A DNA stretch of 64,000 nt from Strongylocentrotus droebachiensis (GCA_035222895.1 JAVYIG010001612.1:1-64000); one strand, 5' to 3'. Numbered from the stretch's first letter, positions 1 through 13,320 are shown. Numbers and translations are program-made. Notes: generated by a model not told the origin, from the sequence alone.

Positions 1-318
1 TAAACAAAATCATGGATTTAACTCATGCTGCAATCATAATTATAACGCTTTAGGTTAGTCAGGAATCTCATGACTTTTACATGCCGATCGCTTGTCTGAT
101 TATTTAGATAGAAATTTCAAAAACAGTTTTCCCAACGGTTTTTAAAACACTAAAGTCTATTGGGAGAAATTAGCATGGTAAAACCGGTCACTCCAAGATT
201 TTTACTTTTTTGAGGCACTGAATGATCATTTTTGAAGCATTTTCTGTTAGGGCTGCAATATTGCGCCATAGCACAGACACTGATTGCACGTAAAACTGGA
301 AACATTGTTAAACAATGC
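1..318 (+). repeat. Interspersed repeat family R1, copy 1 (truncated by window start)
   Basis: The same text, with scattered substitutions, recurs at 7734-8111 (+), 26217-26762 (-) and 49528-49680 (+). Shared landmarks are 'aatcataattata', 'gtcaggaat', 'catgacttttaca', 'cgatcg', 'cccaacggttttt' and 'atggtaaaaccggtc'. The family begins near 'gcctcagatt', which would lie left of this window, so this copy is cut by the edge. No coding frame or long terminal inverted repeat is visible. Likely a non-autonomous element; class unknown. Confidence 0.75.
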
Positions 319-3300
319 TCTTAGCTAAAATGCATTAGTTATTATAAAATTTCCGGTTCTCCAACTCTTAGTGCTCAGGGCAAAAATCTTTCACTAGGTG
401 AAAGATGTTATTATTGGTGCAGGGTCTAGAGAAATGGAAATGATTTGACAGGATATTCACGTAGTCCGGCTCAATTTCACTACTTTATATTTAGTTTAAA
501 TGCAGTTTCCATATAAAGGGGGGGTGGCACTTTAACATTGATGCCTGTAAAGTATTTTTTTAAACATTTAGATCAAACATTTCTTTGAATTGTTTACAGT
601 GGGGTTGATGGGTTGCTTTTTTAGAGTAAACCCTTCAAAAATGGACGTGGGCGACTTACCTTTCGTAGAAATATCAACAAACAAGGCTCCTTTCCCTTAA
701 CCAAAATACACTCCCAGTCTCAGTTCCGCAACGTATCCATTACATACATGTACATGAGGGTAATCTTGCATGTCGGCAAGGGCGAGTGAAAGGGGACGGG
801 GAGGGGGGGGTGGGTCCACTGCCTAGAGCGTTCTCAATTGGTACACCTTTAATAGCGATGTGCGCGCCCGCTCACAATCCGCGTTCTCAGTGACACACAG
901 AGATACTTTACAAAGATAGTAAGATGTGTAAAGCTACGCTTTTACAAAATATATAGATACCAATGAGACGTAGTATACATGTACCCGAGGGTGCTAAATG
1001 TGGCCAATTTGACGTAATTTATATCTAGATATTGGTACACGTATTTTGGTACAAATTTCGTACCCTTAACAAATATTGAAATAAATACTCTTTGAAAATA
1101 TACATATGCCACTCCATGTGAAAGGCAATCGTGATCTCTCTACTGTCTGCATACTCCAAGCCCCATCTCACCACTTTCTAAAATTACATCCGTGTGTATA
1201 TAGAGCTTAGCATTTTACGTTATGAGATGACATGTACACGAGTGAAGAGTCGAAATGATTTTTTCATGGGTGATTTCGACTAGACACTGGCGATATTTGC
1301 TCACCGCTTTATTTCAAACTTTCCTGAAATTTTTCCTTCAAATCAACTCAACTATAATTCATATTAATGTCGGTTCATCTCAATGATGTAGGAGATTGAC
1401 CTCAGAGAAGTTTTCTCCGGACCATGTGTCCTAGAAAATAATAAGTCATGTAATCCCTCTTTCAAGGCTTCGATTTGTGAAATCTCTTCCACATTTAACA
1501 GGTATTTATTCATTTATAGTATACTCCATTGTGTTTTTTTATCATGGATTTAATGGAGATTTACATTCTCATTCGGTATCAAGAACTTTAGGATAAAGAC
1601 TCTTGAGGAAGGTCATTCTAAAACATGAAGGACGTTCGAGTTGTCCCATGAGTAGGAACGATTTCATTTCTCATTTTATTTACATAAATCCATGAGGAAT
1701 TTAATCAAAATTTGATGAAGACTGTATTCTATATCCTTACTGATATTGAGTGACTTGACATCGAAGCCCGGAGGCGATGATGGTATAAGCCATAAGTATT
1801 GGCGTGTAGAGTTACATTTTATAGCTGCTTATTGAAGCTTATCACAGTCTTCGGGCGCATAATCAGCATAGTCTTTCTTCGCAAACTTTGTTTCTTCTCT
1901 CGCCGTCCACAATCATAATTTGCTTCCCTTAGAAAAGACGATCGCAAATCCAGGAGACTTGTACGTCGCCTATTAAAATGTGCGAACATGACTTCTATAG
2001 GATGTACAATTATGAATTGAAGTGGCCATTGAGTCGATTATTTGCGATCGTGTTCGAGATGACTGATGACGATTGATTTGTTCCGTCATCACAAGGAAAA
2101 GCTTCTCTAGATGATCCGATCGATTTTTGAGGTATATCCTTCTAGATAATTCTTATACCAAGAAAAATCAAGCTATTGATCTTACCTTTTGATGCTCGGC
2201 CTACTTAACGGCTTATTCAGATATGACGTCGATATGACGTTCAGATATAAGTCTTTGCCAAATAGCCGCGGCTTATTAAACTTTCCGTCATCATTATAAA
2301 AAAAAACGCTGCGGTTTGCTGCGTCATGCTGAACAGGCTTGAAGTTAATGCCAGGATGTAAAGAGGATTCTGCGTTATTTTACTCTGATTACGAATGCCC
2401 TGGCTCTATTTCGTCAGCATGGTCAACGTTATGGGGTTACGGTTGCATTTTTATTGTTTATTTGTTTCGTTTGTCTTGTTGATTACATTTAGGGTTAGGG
2501 TTTTGTATAGTGTGTCGTTCAGGTTTAAAGTAAGTCATTCGAGTACTGTAGATAACTAACTTCATGCTTTCAACAGTATTGTATAAGGTTTAAAAGTATC
2601 AATCTGTGCCTTTAAATCCGTAGGCTCGTTATAAGGGCTTACTCTTCCGCTTACAGTCCATCAGTTCCGTCGGCGGATATGGATATGTCACCGGACGATT
2701 TATTACTAGCGACTGTCCGCTTATCAGCGTCCGCTGTCGTGGATAGCGCGGGAAGATTTAATGCGTCTTGATTTTATTTAATAATAGTTAGGTTCACACG
2801 AAATCCCTAAAGTTTAGTTCGTTCTTTTAAAATTCATAAAAACAAAAACGTGATCGCCAAGAACTGTGCAGGAATCAACTCAAGAACAAGTCCAAAACCA
2901 TAGTGAACGTCCCATGAAATCTTGTTCTGATGCGTAATACGTCATTACATTGTTCACACACTGCGGACACGCTCGTGGTTTCGAAAAGTTCAACGTTACT
3001 CGGAGTTTTGAAATCAGGGGCGATCCTATGATTTACGTGAAAACTACCAACAGCATGTGGTCACCGTCGTTCAGAAGATCCAAACCTCGAGGTTTCGCCA
3101 GCTTGTAGTTTGAATAACCGATTGTCCAGCTTGTGATTTAAAACATCGAGCAGGCGTGGTATCGATTCCGTTTTAACCCGCGTTTTTGTTAGTGGGTCAT
3201 TACTTTTAACTTCTACATATTCGGTGTTAAAACCAGCGATACTCTTCCACTGTTCGGAGGTCAGTTTCATGCCCCTTACCTAAATATTTATATGTATACA

Positions 3301-5303
3301 TGTATTAATATCGGTTTCGTTTCCTGTCTATAGTTTAGACAAACTGAGATTCGAAATCCGCGACGGCGCCGTACGAACAAAGCTAATTTTGTTGTTACGC
3401 CAAGTTTCCGGTCAACGACGAAGTGCTATATACGCTTCCAGCAGGTGTGGGCAAACACCGCCGTATTTGCTTGCCTCCGATAAGTTTAGTGGACACATTA
3501 GCCCGGTCGCAATGTGAATGATTACCCTATATTCAGAAAATTATCTATTGAATTACCATTTTGAATGTATGTCATAATTTTGTCTGGCATTTGGACTGCA
3601 GGCGAATCAAGGGATCGCCTTGGAGAATTTGCTTCTGAGGGATGTCCAACTGCCTAATGTAATTAAGACTCTGCGCATTTTCAAGTTTGTTTGATGACTA
3701 TTTTGGTTGCCTTTATTCTAGGGATTCAATTATTTAATAAGTAGGTCGGTATGGCGCTGTAAATGAATAGATATATTTTTGCGCCTAGATACTTAAAAAA
3801 ATACTGATTTGCCTAATTCTTTATGGTAAAATCTGGAACAATAACCCTATTTATACATTAGGCTTCGAACATGTTTTATTATGACCCAGACTTCGGTGTT
3901 CTACTTTTAAAATAACTCTTGCTTAGCATAACAATCACAAAAACGGAAGACGTGTAGGCCTACTGCGTTTTTTTTTTTTTTTTGCTCTGTGCAGCTGTTG
4001 TAGTGAGAAAATATGTCATAAAGATATTTAATCCATAGAGATTTATAGACACGTTCTTACAAAACTTCTGCCTTGAAATGTAGCGTCGTGAAAGCTTTTC
4101 TAAAAATACCTACCCGGCCATTCGGTACCCGTGTGCACGTGTTCTGTTCGATGTAGGGCGGGCGGGGGAAATCGATACTAAGGAAGAACAAAGAAAGAAA
4201 GCGGTAAAAAGTTTACTTTCTGTCTTTTATCTTTACACAAAAGAAGACAAGAAAAGGAAATGCTTCAAAACCAATACTATTTGCGAGCCTTCGCGATCAT
4301 AGAATTACCAAAAAGGGTTCAAGTGTTATGCAGGTGCAGACTTATTTTTCGTAGAATTGTGTTTTTCATGTGGCTTCATTTTGCCTTATGCCGCACACCA
4401 TACATTTCACATTGTACACCAAGGGATATGTAACACCCGTGAGACTACGGGCCTGTAGGGCTCATCGTGTAATTAATTATAAAGGTGTTTGGAAGAAATA
4501 GACCAATCTGAATGCAAAACAGATAGAAGCGTGTCCTGGTCGAAGGATCCCTGCAGGGGATGGGGAGTTCATATCTTCTTTAGATCCAAAATCTTCGGTC
4601 GTTTCCAGGCACACACCTTCGCCAGTTTCAGTGGGTAATACCGTGCCTGATCTATGAGAGCATGCAGATTGTACGAACTTTCTGTACATCAAAGGACAGA
4701 GTCAGCCACAGCCCCAGTCATAAAAGGGCTAAGGGGTAACCACCGCCGCCCCCACCCAAAACATTATTTTTTACTTCAAATAGATAAATAAATATTTTGA
4801 AGAAAATAATTACTTTGTTTTTAAATAGATAAACAAATAATAAATAATGAAAGAAATTTTAAAATGTTAAGATTAATAAATAAATGAATGTCAACTGATC
4901 TATGCGTATTCACCTTTATAATAACCTAGTTGTAAGAAAGATATAGACAAAAAACGTAATGCACTTTCCGTCTCCATAAAATGAAACCATGATATCTGAG
5001 CGAGGCGAGTGTGTGCGTGCAGCCTAGAGTTTTGTGTCATCTTTAGCCTCATTTACAGCTGCCACGCTTACAGCTGCCACATCAAAAGCTCACCGCGGCT
5101 GAAGTGAAAACCATCTCATGCGTAAATTTAATGACAATTGGAGATGAAATAAGTAGCCATAGTAGACGTTTATGCCCTGTCCGAGCAACTCTTGCCATGC
5201 CTACCATGGAAACCATAAAAAAAACGCGTTGAGGTCACTTTAAAAAACTAGCGATTCTCATGTAAACTGACTGGACACTGCAAAATATGTTTTTGTTGAA
5301 GTC
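319..5303. other. Non-coding stretch, no recognised gene
   Basis: AT-rich sequence without a recognisable exon. It holds short simple-sequence patches: a G-run near 800-815, poly-T at 3969-3982, and AATA/AAAT-rich sequence at about 4780-4890. A minus-strand frame with a genuine ATG (3270 down to 3061, 69 codons) is open, but I recognise no domain in it and no splice signals frame it convincingly. It could be chance or a small exon. Confidence 0.5.
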
Positions 5304-5574
5304 TTAAAGGGGACGTCCACCCTGATATAAAGTTGTCTTTAGTAGAAGGAGAACAAGGAAAGAACAGATCAGTGAACATTAGGGCAAAATTCGATGAAAA
5401 ATAAGAAAGTTATGAAGTTGCGACATATCAAACAGAAACTTCCAACCCTATGACGCATCTTGCGAGCTCCTCTCCAATTTTTAATCGGGTTTTGCTCAAA
5501 CTTTCACTGATCCTTTTCTCTCATTTTTTGCTTCTATTATTACCAACTGAATATCAGGGTCGACTTCTCCTTCA
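5304..5574. mobile_element. TTAA-type MITE, family M1 (copy 1)
   Basis: The left end is TTAA followed by 'aggggacgtccaccctga'. The right end is the near inverse, 'tcagggtcgacttctcctt'. The interior contains 'aataagaaagttatgaa' and 'tttttaatcgggttttgctc', both also present in the better preserved copy at 33091-33638. The right-hand target site is degraded (ttca). There is no coding capacity, so this is a non-autonomous DNA transposon, perhaps piggyBac-like from the TTAA site. Confidence 0.7.
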
Positions 5575-6800
5575 AATATTGTTTAAACTATACATGTACC
5601 ACGATCGGAGCGCCTGAGCTTAAGGATACCGGTGCTATATATACATGATAAAAGACATCGTTATTATTATTATTGTTATGATCATTATGATCATCATGTG
5701 CTTTACCGTAGACGCAGTTCCTTCATACATGTCACATGGTGCACCGAGTCCGACACTGCAACTTCTATCCTTTAATCACATGATATTGCCTTTGTAGGTG
5801 TGCGAATGCAGTGACGAAATGTAGGATAATCATCCACAACCTCTGCCAAGAGAAATAACCACCTGAGTCAGATTCCTTTTAAGATATTGCATGTGTGTTT
5901 CTTACATATCACCGGTACTACGATTCGTCTGAATCCTTTATTTAGTCATAGTCATGTTACATCGAGAAAAGATACATTTCTTTGTTCTACGATCTTTACA
6001 AAGACAGCGATACATTTGGATCCATTCAACGTAAGGAACATATTCAGATCGAAGTCGATTACTTATGTGTGTCAATTACACATCACCATGAAATCTGCAC
6101 CACTCGTAGAGCTGTCGATACTCCGCCGGCAAAGACAAAATCTCATGCTTGCATTACAGGAAAGTTTCGGACCATTTGATGGTAATCATTCCCTATTGAT
6201 CAACGGTCAACCTAATATGAAGAGCTTGATTCCAATAGGTAGTAAATCCTTTGTGTCCTTGATTGTCTTGCAGACTGAGCGTCGAAATGGAAATGGAAAG
6301 GCGAGAGAAGTGCAGTTTAGATCTTTACTAGAAATCGCTCGGAATGGATTTGAGGGACCGTTGGACCTGGAGTCCTCAAATGGCTGAGATGAGTCTCTGC
6401 ACCTGGGAGATATTATCCGCAGTGTTGTCATGATACCAACTTTGCTAGCAATAGTGTAAATGCTACCATTGTTGTATGCTTGGGTTCCCCTCTGGGCAGG
6501 TCATTTGCATGGGGTCAAAGGCGGCGGAAGCCCATGACACTGACAACCCACTAGCCCGACATATCGGTCTAACCTAACGTGCCTTCTGGCAATTTTTTTT
6601 CTGTAGGTTCACGAGAGCGAAATTGACTGGCTGTTGGTCTTGTCTTGTCTCGCTCTCGTAGGCTGTCGGTCTTATGGATGGTTGGGTCCGTTGGCTGTCA
6701 GTCTACATTGATGGCTCAAAGGCGTAGTTGGAAGAAATTACGATTGACAGCAACTTACATTCAGTATTTCAGGGTCATTTTCAGTCCCCTCCCCCCCCCC
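5575..6800. other. Non-coding stretch with one unassigned open frame (6088-6387 +)
   Basis: A plus-strand frame is open from 5887 to the stop at 6387. Its first ATG is at 6088, giving 99 codons (begins MKSAPLVEL). I see no domain, signal peptide or membrane segment. An acceptor-like 'ttgattgtcttgcag' near 6258-6273 lies inside it, so the 3' part could instead be an exon. The rest is unremarkable apart from a C-run at 6787-6800. A real gene here is possible but unsupported. Confidence 0.25.
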
Positions 6801-6809
6801 CACACCCCG

Positions 6810-6985
6810 ATGAACCCTTTCAGGTTGTATAGTTGTCCATTCACTTGAGTCGTAAATTCAAGGATTTAGGGTTCGAATCCCAGCCGGCAGAAACGTCCTT
6901 TGGCAAGACATTAATCCACCTCCGCCACTCTCCACCCAGGTGTAAATGGGTCCCCGTTATGCCAGAACGCTACATTGTTGGCCGC
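6810..6985 (+). repeat. tRNA-derived SINE, family S1 (degenerate copy)
   Basis: A polymerase III B box (gggttcgaatccc, about 6870) is followed by 'ggcaagacattaatccacc' and 'gccactctccacccaggtg'. The same layout follows the B box of the copy at 29687-29935. The A-box half is eroded. Confidence 0.65.
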
Positions 6986-7733
6986 CAGCTATGACGGCGG
7001 AGGGGGGGGGGGAGGGGTAATGTTTGAGTGACAGGAGCGTCTCGACGTGACGGACATGTTCTCCATAAAAGAAGCCACCACTAGAATTAATATTATCAGT
7101 TTAATTATTACTTACACCTCAGGCCAGCTGGGTTTCACACTCTATCGGACTAACTTAATATCTTATGTAGATATTAGGACATCGCCAGTGGTCAAAATAA
7201 ACGCTGCGCACCTTTTCCAAAACTGTTGCCATTTTTGTATTTAAAATATACTGAACTGATTGTCGATGAATATTTAGTTATGTTTCTCTTCATTTTATTC
7301 CCCGAACATGATATCCCATTATCATGATTATCAATCATTTGTCTTTAATATATCTTTATTTATTGATGCTTTTCTTTATGCGCATTATATTTTCTCCCGA
7401 ACGGCGACGAAATTCTTTCTTTTTCATGTCGAATTAGATATTTTACCACGAGGCAATCTTTTGGGAGGTTAATGGAATATCAATTACGTTGCAGTCAAAC
7501 TTTGATATTCCTCTTTTTCTAAATTACGAGTGACGGATAAAGGATATTTTTAGACAAATTTATTATTCTAGATATATATTCTAATTCATTCTGAATAATG
7601 TACTCGAGGGGACAATATGTCACAATCAAATCAAGAAGTGTCAGACTTCCAACTGCGAACGAATAATTTTGAATTAAATTCAATGTTTGTATCTTATGTC
7701 ATGTACGATATGACGTTAAACGAATTGGGTATC
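6986..7733. other. Non-coding stretch, nothing recognised
   Basis: Contains a short G-run (about 6999-7015), then AT-rich unique-looking sequence. No exon or repeat was recognised. Confidence 0.5.
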
Positions 7734-8111
7734 TTTGCCTCAGATTCTAAACAAATCCTGGATTTAGCTCCTGATGCAATCATAATTATACACCTGAGAT
7801 CAGTCAGGAATCCCATGACTTTTACAAGCCGATCGCCTGTCTGATCATCAAGATATTTATGATTGAAATTCGAAAAGTCAACAACTTTTTTCCCAACGGT
7901 TTTTTTGTTGGTATTAACACTACAACCTACTGGGGAAAATGAGTATGGTAAAACCGGTCGATCAAAGATCTTAACTTTTTTCGAGGCACTTCATGATCAT
8001 TTTGAAGCGCAATTTATTTTAGTGCTTTAATATTGCACCATGCCACAGACGCTGATAACACGTAGGGTTATGCATCTTAGATTTGTAAAATTGGAAACGT
8101 TGTTCAACAAT
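7734..8111 (+). repeat. Interspersed repeat family R1, copy 2 (fullest)
   Basis: Runs from 'gcctcagattct' through 'ggtaaaaccggtcg' to 'ttggaaacgttgttcaacaa'. It aligns with copies at 1-318, 26217-26762 (minus) and 49528-49680. This copy best defines both ends of the unit, about 380 bp. Confidence 0.8.
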
Positions 8112-8944
8112 TCCTTTAATAAACACGGTTAACTTCTGCGCCTTTGTTTTGGTTGAGGTGCGTTTCTTTTTTGTTTAAGTTCTGAAAAAGGAAAATAGAG
8201 TGGTGGCATGTCTTTAGTTCAACCTTCAAAGGATGAGAAATAATCACGTGTTCAATTACTATTTCATTTTCCTTGAAGAATGCTTCGTCCTTGTAAAGTA
8301 GTACATTTAATTGCATGTTCTTCAATATAAGAGGCCCAAGGCCTTAAACGAAGGAGACCGAGGTCTTTCCTGTCTTCCGCATGTTTATTTCATTAAATGA
8401 TGATTGATAATGTCGACATGAATAAATTGTAACAGTTTTTAATTATTGAGAGATGATTCATATGTTACTTTTTACATAATGCAAATTTAATTAAATTTAA
8501 TTAATTAGTCCGTATTCGTTGGTTTCTTTCGCACGCACGAACATGAAAAAGGCAGTTTTTCCAGTTTCACAGAGGGATGTTAAGTTCTTTTACAAAGTTG
8601 AATCGAACGTTTGTGGTATAAAACCACAAAACAGAGCTGGAAGTTCTTATTTACTACCTTCCGCGTGTGTAAAATGTTCTTTCAAATTCAAATGTGATTG
8701 ATGTGCTGCTATACAGGGTATCATTCTGCCAGATCAAAATGCCAGTTTTTGGTTAAAGTAGTTTTAAATTAAAAAAAAATCGCTAGCCCGTAGTTTTCAG
8801 CCCATTAAGGATGTTTAATAATCTTGCTATTTAATCGAATGCATGCCTTGCTGTCTTACGAGGCCTTCTAACTTCGCGTTTTATTAAGTTTCTAGGTCAA
8901 TCGTGTCGGCGGAAACCTAAGGGCATCGTGCCCCGGGCGAGGCT
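8112..8944. other. Non-coding stretch
   Basis: AT-rich. No coding exon, inverted repeat or known repeat family was recognised. Confidence 0.5.
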
Positions 8945-9640
8945 ATGCGAATTACCTAGTAAGATGCCTATCTGATACAGATACCAAACATTAAACATGA
9001 CCGGTTTTACATTTGATCGTGCATTCATGACGACAATTAGAAACTGCATTCAAGACATACTCATGGAAATAGGGCAAGGACCGGAGAATTACTGGTAAGA
9101 TGCCTATCTGATACAGATACCAAACATTAAAGATTACCGTTTTTACATTCATTTGATACTGCAGTCATGACCAAAATTATTCTAAAGAAGGAACTAGATT
9201 TAATAAAGACATAATCTCAGAAGTAGAACAAGGACAGGTGAATTACATTGTAAGCTGCTTCTGTAAATCAGATACAAAATATTAAACACGACCGCTTTTA
9301 CAAGACCATGCAGTCATGACGACAGTAAGAAACTGCATTCAAGACATACTCATGGAAATAGGGCAAGGCTCTGTGAATTACCTAGTAAGATGCCTCTGTA
9401 AATCAGATACAAGATATTAAACATGGCCGCTTTTACATTTGATCCTGCAGTCATGACCAAAATTATTCCGAAGAAGGAACTACATTAAAGACATACTCTC
9501 AAAAGTAGGGCAAGGCTCGATGAATTACATTGTAAGCTGCCTCTGTGAATCAGATACAAAATATTAAACATGACCGCTTTTACATTTGATCGTGCAATCA
9601 TGACGAAAAATCTTCGAGAGAAAATGACTACATGAAAGAC
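8945..9640. repeat. Tandem repeat array, ~136-155 bp monomers, about 4.6 copies
   Basis: The phrase 'gtaag(a/c)tgcctctg..tcagatac' recurs near 8959, 9095, 9250, 9385 and 9531. Each is followed by 'attaaacatgaccgctttta', 'cagtcatgac' and either 'agaaactgcattcaagac' or 'aaaattattc..aagaaggaac'. Two monomer types alternate, giving a higher-order period of roughly 290 bp. The monomers diverge and the array is not protein-coding. Confidence 0.85.
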
Positions 9641-10479
9641 ATTTTTCCAGGAACATTGCGTCACAGATCGCTCAAACAAGTATTACTAATTATTGTGTGC
9701 ACGAATGTCGCACGCAGCGAAACTCATGGCTCACTGAAAAAAAACTTCTATTTTGCTGCGAGCATGGCGAGAGACGGAAAGCGTTCAGTCTTTAATTTCA
9801 AGAGAAATCGGTGATGATAAAGTTTCCTTACGGGGCGACTATTCTGTAGTTTGTTGGAGTGTGTGCATTATGTAAAACCTGTTGCCAGGCAGTCACGTAA
9901 TACACTTTGGACAAGAGCATTGGGAGGAATAAGGGTGAATAAAAGGCAATGCCATATGTTCTAAGCTCCGAGTAAGAATCGAACCCAAGACCTCTTCTGA
10001 AGGCTGAAGTATGAATGAAACTTCACCTATATACATTTGTATTACAGTTCTTCCATGCCACTAAGAGTAGATGTAATATCAGCTTCACTTACGATGTTAC
10101 ACCCTTTAGCAAGACAGCAGGCATGCAGTTTGACTCATAAAAAAAATCATCAGTGATAGATGCGAGAGGAAATTTCTCGTTTATCGGGGGAGTCATCTAT
10201 CGGTTATTATTTCTCCATGACGCAGACATTCAGACCGAGGACTGCTGTACAAATAGGTCGCCATCTCAATTTATAATCTCCAAATCTCCCTCTCTCTTCC
10301 AACTCCTCTATTTCTTTCTTTGTTGCCGGACATTAGAATCAAACTGTTGAAACAGGGAAACTAAACTAGAAAGAAATGTAATCGGCTTGTTCAATTAGAA
10401 CCCTGTTATTTATATCCAATCCAATCCAGGTATTTATAAAGCACCAATATCTAGTTGCCTAATCAAAGGCCAGATATGG
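9641..10479. other. Non-coding stretch with a possible minus-strand retroelement tail
   Basis: Mostly unique sequence. At 9970-9990 the minus strand reads like a polymerase III B box (gggttcgattc), possibly a SINE relic. At 10415-10475 'atccaatccaatccagg' plus 'tatttataaagcaccaata' looks like the microsatellite-ended 3' tail of a retroelement on the minus strand. Both are weak. Confidence 0.35.
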
Positions 10480-10770
10480 TTACTAATAATGAAAATAAGA
10501 AGGATGGTAGTGATAACAATGGTGAATACAATGATAACGATGATTAATAATTATAATGCTAAGAATGAATGATAATTATTATAACAATAATAATAATGAT
10601 AATAATAAAATTATGATAATAATACTGATGATAATAATAATTAGTAATTTATATTGATAATAAGGATAATAATAACAAAAAATAAAAATGATATTGATAT
10701 TATAATAATGTTGGTGATGATGAAGACAAAATGAAAAATAAGAGGATAAAGAAAATGACGATAGAAGACA
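10480..10770. repeat. Low-complexity GAT/AAT-rich tract
   Basis: Long run of gat, aat and taa triplets (for example 'gataataataataatt'). Open frames across it are compositional artefacts. Confidence 0.85.
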
Positions 10771-11379
10771 AAGAATCGCCTGCGGCAAAAACCTCGTTAT
10801 ATTCTAATGAGAGCTTTCCTTCTGTCGAGGTCTTACTGTTTTACGCTTCTAATAAAAGCGGCTTGACGTACGACAACGATCTCGGTTATCGATGATGTAA
10901 TCAGGACCCCGATGCTCTTTCCACCAGTTTTATTCAATTGCTTAGCATATTGTTTTTCTTTCTGGGTGATGGCAGACGCTGAAGCTAATTCGAGATCGTG
11001 CCTCTTTAATGAAACCCATTCATTCTATTACATCAGGAGACATACGCGATAATCAATGGTGTCGTCTCGAAAAGCGGAGGGTCGTTTATAATCACACCGA
11101 AAACGATCGCACCTTCTTTCAAAAGAGCAACACTTGAGCATATTCGATCCTCTACTGTATATACAATTATCTTCGAATTACGTAATAATTCATTTAGATG
11201 TTCGCGCATTTATATATATATATAGGTGATGGGCGAGGCTATTGAACTTGCCTTAAGTTGTTTGTTCGAAAGTGGTTTCGATCGTGTCTTCGGTAAACGA
11301 ATTCCGAAACGGTCGGTCTATCGGCAGGATCTAGAGATCTGCTCGGTCTATCGTTCGGTTCGGCATTGATTTCGTCAGC

Positions 11380-11475
11380 ATGCAGGATGGGCGCAGAAGT
11401 GTGTTACATTCGGAAGAGAACGCGAAGGAAACGCGTGCACGTGGAGTATACGTGCCAGACTTGTGTAACCCACAG
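11380..11475 (+). other. Candidate first coding exon (32 codons), unassigned
   Basis: An ATG at 11380 opens a 32-codon frame ending CNPQ at a good donor (cacag|gtaaaa, 11475/11476), phase 0. It follows a TATA-rich run at 11211-11222 and a GC-richer leader containing two near-repeats of 'tcggtctatcg'. No signal peptide or domain is recognisable, and no partner exon was found in this window. It could be a 5' exon of an unknown gene, an untranslated exon, or chance. Confidence 0.2.
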
Positions 11476-11816
11476 GTAAAAATCTATTTCGTTAATTGGT
11501 GCCTATTGTTAGTGTCGATCAACACACTTAGCAAGCCTGTGATTGTGCCGATTGGCAATATTGGCAAACAAAAGGTTACTAAACAGGTTACTAAATAAAT
11601 TCGCAAGATATGACGTAATAGAAGGAAAGTGGCCTTCGGTGTGAATTGTATCGACCTATACTAACATGACGAAGGCAAATTAGATGAGGCAAGAGGGGGT
11701 GTCATAGGGAAGAAGTGTCTACTGGAGGGGTACTAAAGAACATTCTTCTAGGGATGTATTTGACCAGAGGAAAGAGTTCAAATCAATTATGAGTCAAATC
11801 AATTATGAGTTACCCA

Positions 11817-11839
11817 GGAGAGAGAGAGAGAGAGAGAGA
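11817..11839. repeat. GA dinucleotide microsatellite
   Basis: Uninterrupted (ag)n directly left of the M1 MITE copy that begins at 11857. Confidence 0.9.
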
Positions 11840-11856
11840 ACAAATGTAATAATGAG

Positions 11857-12420
11857 TTAAAGGGAAATCAAAACCGAATAGACAACTACTGTAGAAGAAA
11901 ACAGAAAATAAGAGATTCAAACTGATGAAAGTTTTAATTTAATCTGACTAAATATAAGAAAGATGTGATTTTTTGAAAGTTGTAATCACTATACGTATGG
12001 GCACTTCAAATTGGCTGAAGCGGTAATGTCAATCTGATGTATTGCCGGACTACTTTCCCACCTGTTCCAACATATAAAATTACTGAAAATTTAATTTTTC
12101 TAAAACAGGCTCTATTCATTTAGAGGACCTATGATTATATGCTATAATATATTTTGAGTAGTGCTCCAAGGGAGAAGGAACTTACGAGAAAAACAAAAAT
12201 TAATGATATTTTTTGTACAGAGCAAATGGTAGAGTTATCGACGTCCTACGTTACAATCCACCGACCGAACTACCAATTTGAGATTCGCATAGACTTAGTT
12301 ATCTATAATTTCAAACATTCATAACTTCCTTACTATTGGGATTCATTTTAAACTTCTGTTTCTCTTATTTTTCTGCTTTCATTCAAATCAACTTATTATA
12401 AGGGTTGGATTGCCCTCTAA
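11857..12420. mobile_element. TTAA-type MITE, family M1 (copy 2, ~560 bp)
   Basis: Starts TTAA plus 'agggaaatcaaaaccgaata' and ends 'aagggttggattgccctctaa', an imperfect inverse. The interior shares 'taatcactata', 'gggcacttcaaattggctga' and 'tgccggactactttccca' with the copy at 25174-25410, and 'cttccttactattgggattc' resembles the right part of 33091-33638. No coding capacity. Confidence 0.7.
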
Positions 12421-13320
12421 AGACGAACAGGGCTAAATGCACCAAGTGACACTGTGACATCGAAAGAACGTGATATTGAATTTTAGAGATATATTTTCTG
12501 TTTGATTATTAATTTTTGAGAGACGGGGGAGTGAGGGATGGGAAAACAAGAGAGGGGATTCGGAATGTCAAAGAGGAAGAAAGGGGGTGGGGATTGGAGA
12601 GACAAACGAACAGAGAAGGACAAACAGTTCGATAACTAAATGCTTACATATTCCAGAGAGAGTTGCAGTAGCCGCAGCATGAAATTAGGCTTATATTTGT
12701 TAACCAAAAACAAACTTTTGAAGTCGAAGTCGAATCGTGTGGTTATACAACAGTGGGCGAATGGAAATGTAAAAATCGATTAGAAATGCTTTCCTCCCTC
12801 ATAAACCACATAAGTACTTTCCCTAAGGTGAGAAAATGTTAAAATGTAAAAAAACGAAAAGAAAAGATGTCCTTCCTCATAAACCACACAAAGTACTTTT
12901 CCAAATAAAGGCGGCACGACGACCGTGCCTCGTATACTAAGTGGACATTTTTTTTTTAACACGATGTATGGCTTAACTTTTACCAACCTGTTTGCAAACA
13001 AAACACACTCGCAACTAAATTGCACTTTTGTCCCTGAAAGTCACCTTTTAAAATGTACGAACATTACATACGTAATATGAACTTATTTCAAACGAGAAAC
13101 ACTCATCATATTGACATTCCGCTTGAGTTGATTTTTGTCGAAAATTGTTGCGACTGTGTTTCAAGCCATGAATGCCTGATTCTCCTGCAATATTGGTGTG
13201 CGGTCAGTATCCTTCTTCAAACAAATACATAACTTTAACCATTTGTGGTAGGCCCATGCTTAAACCTTGGATTCAAATTGGATCCAGGGTTTTGAGGATA
13301 TTCCAAGAGTGTGCAGCCCT
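12421..13320. other. Non-coding stretch with a small direct duplication
   Basis: 'cctcataaaccaca..aagtactttcc' occurs at about 12793 and again at about 12872, a local duplication of roughly 79 bp. Otherwise no gene or element was recognised. Confidence 0.5.

Noticed and set aside
3061..3270. Minus-strand 69-codon ORF as a confident gene
   Set aside because: Real ATG, but no domain, no splice context and no neighbour support; left as a note only.
8945..9640. CRISPR-like spaced repeats
   Set aside because: Monomers are about 140 bp with continuous homology, not short identical repeats with unique spacers, and the genome is eukaryotic.
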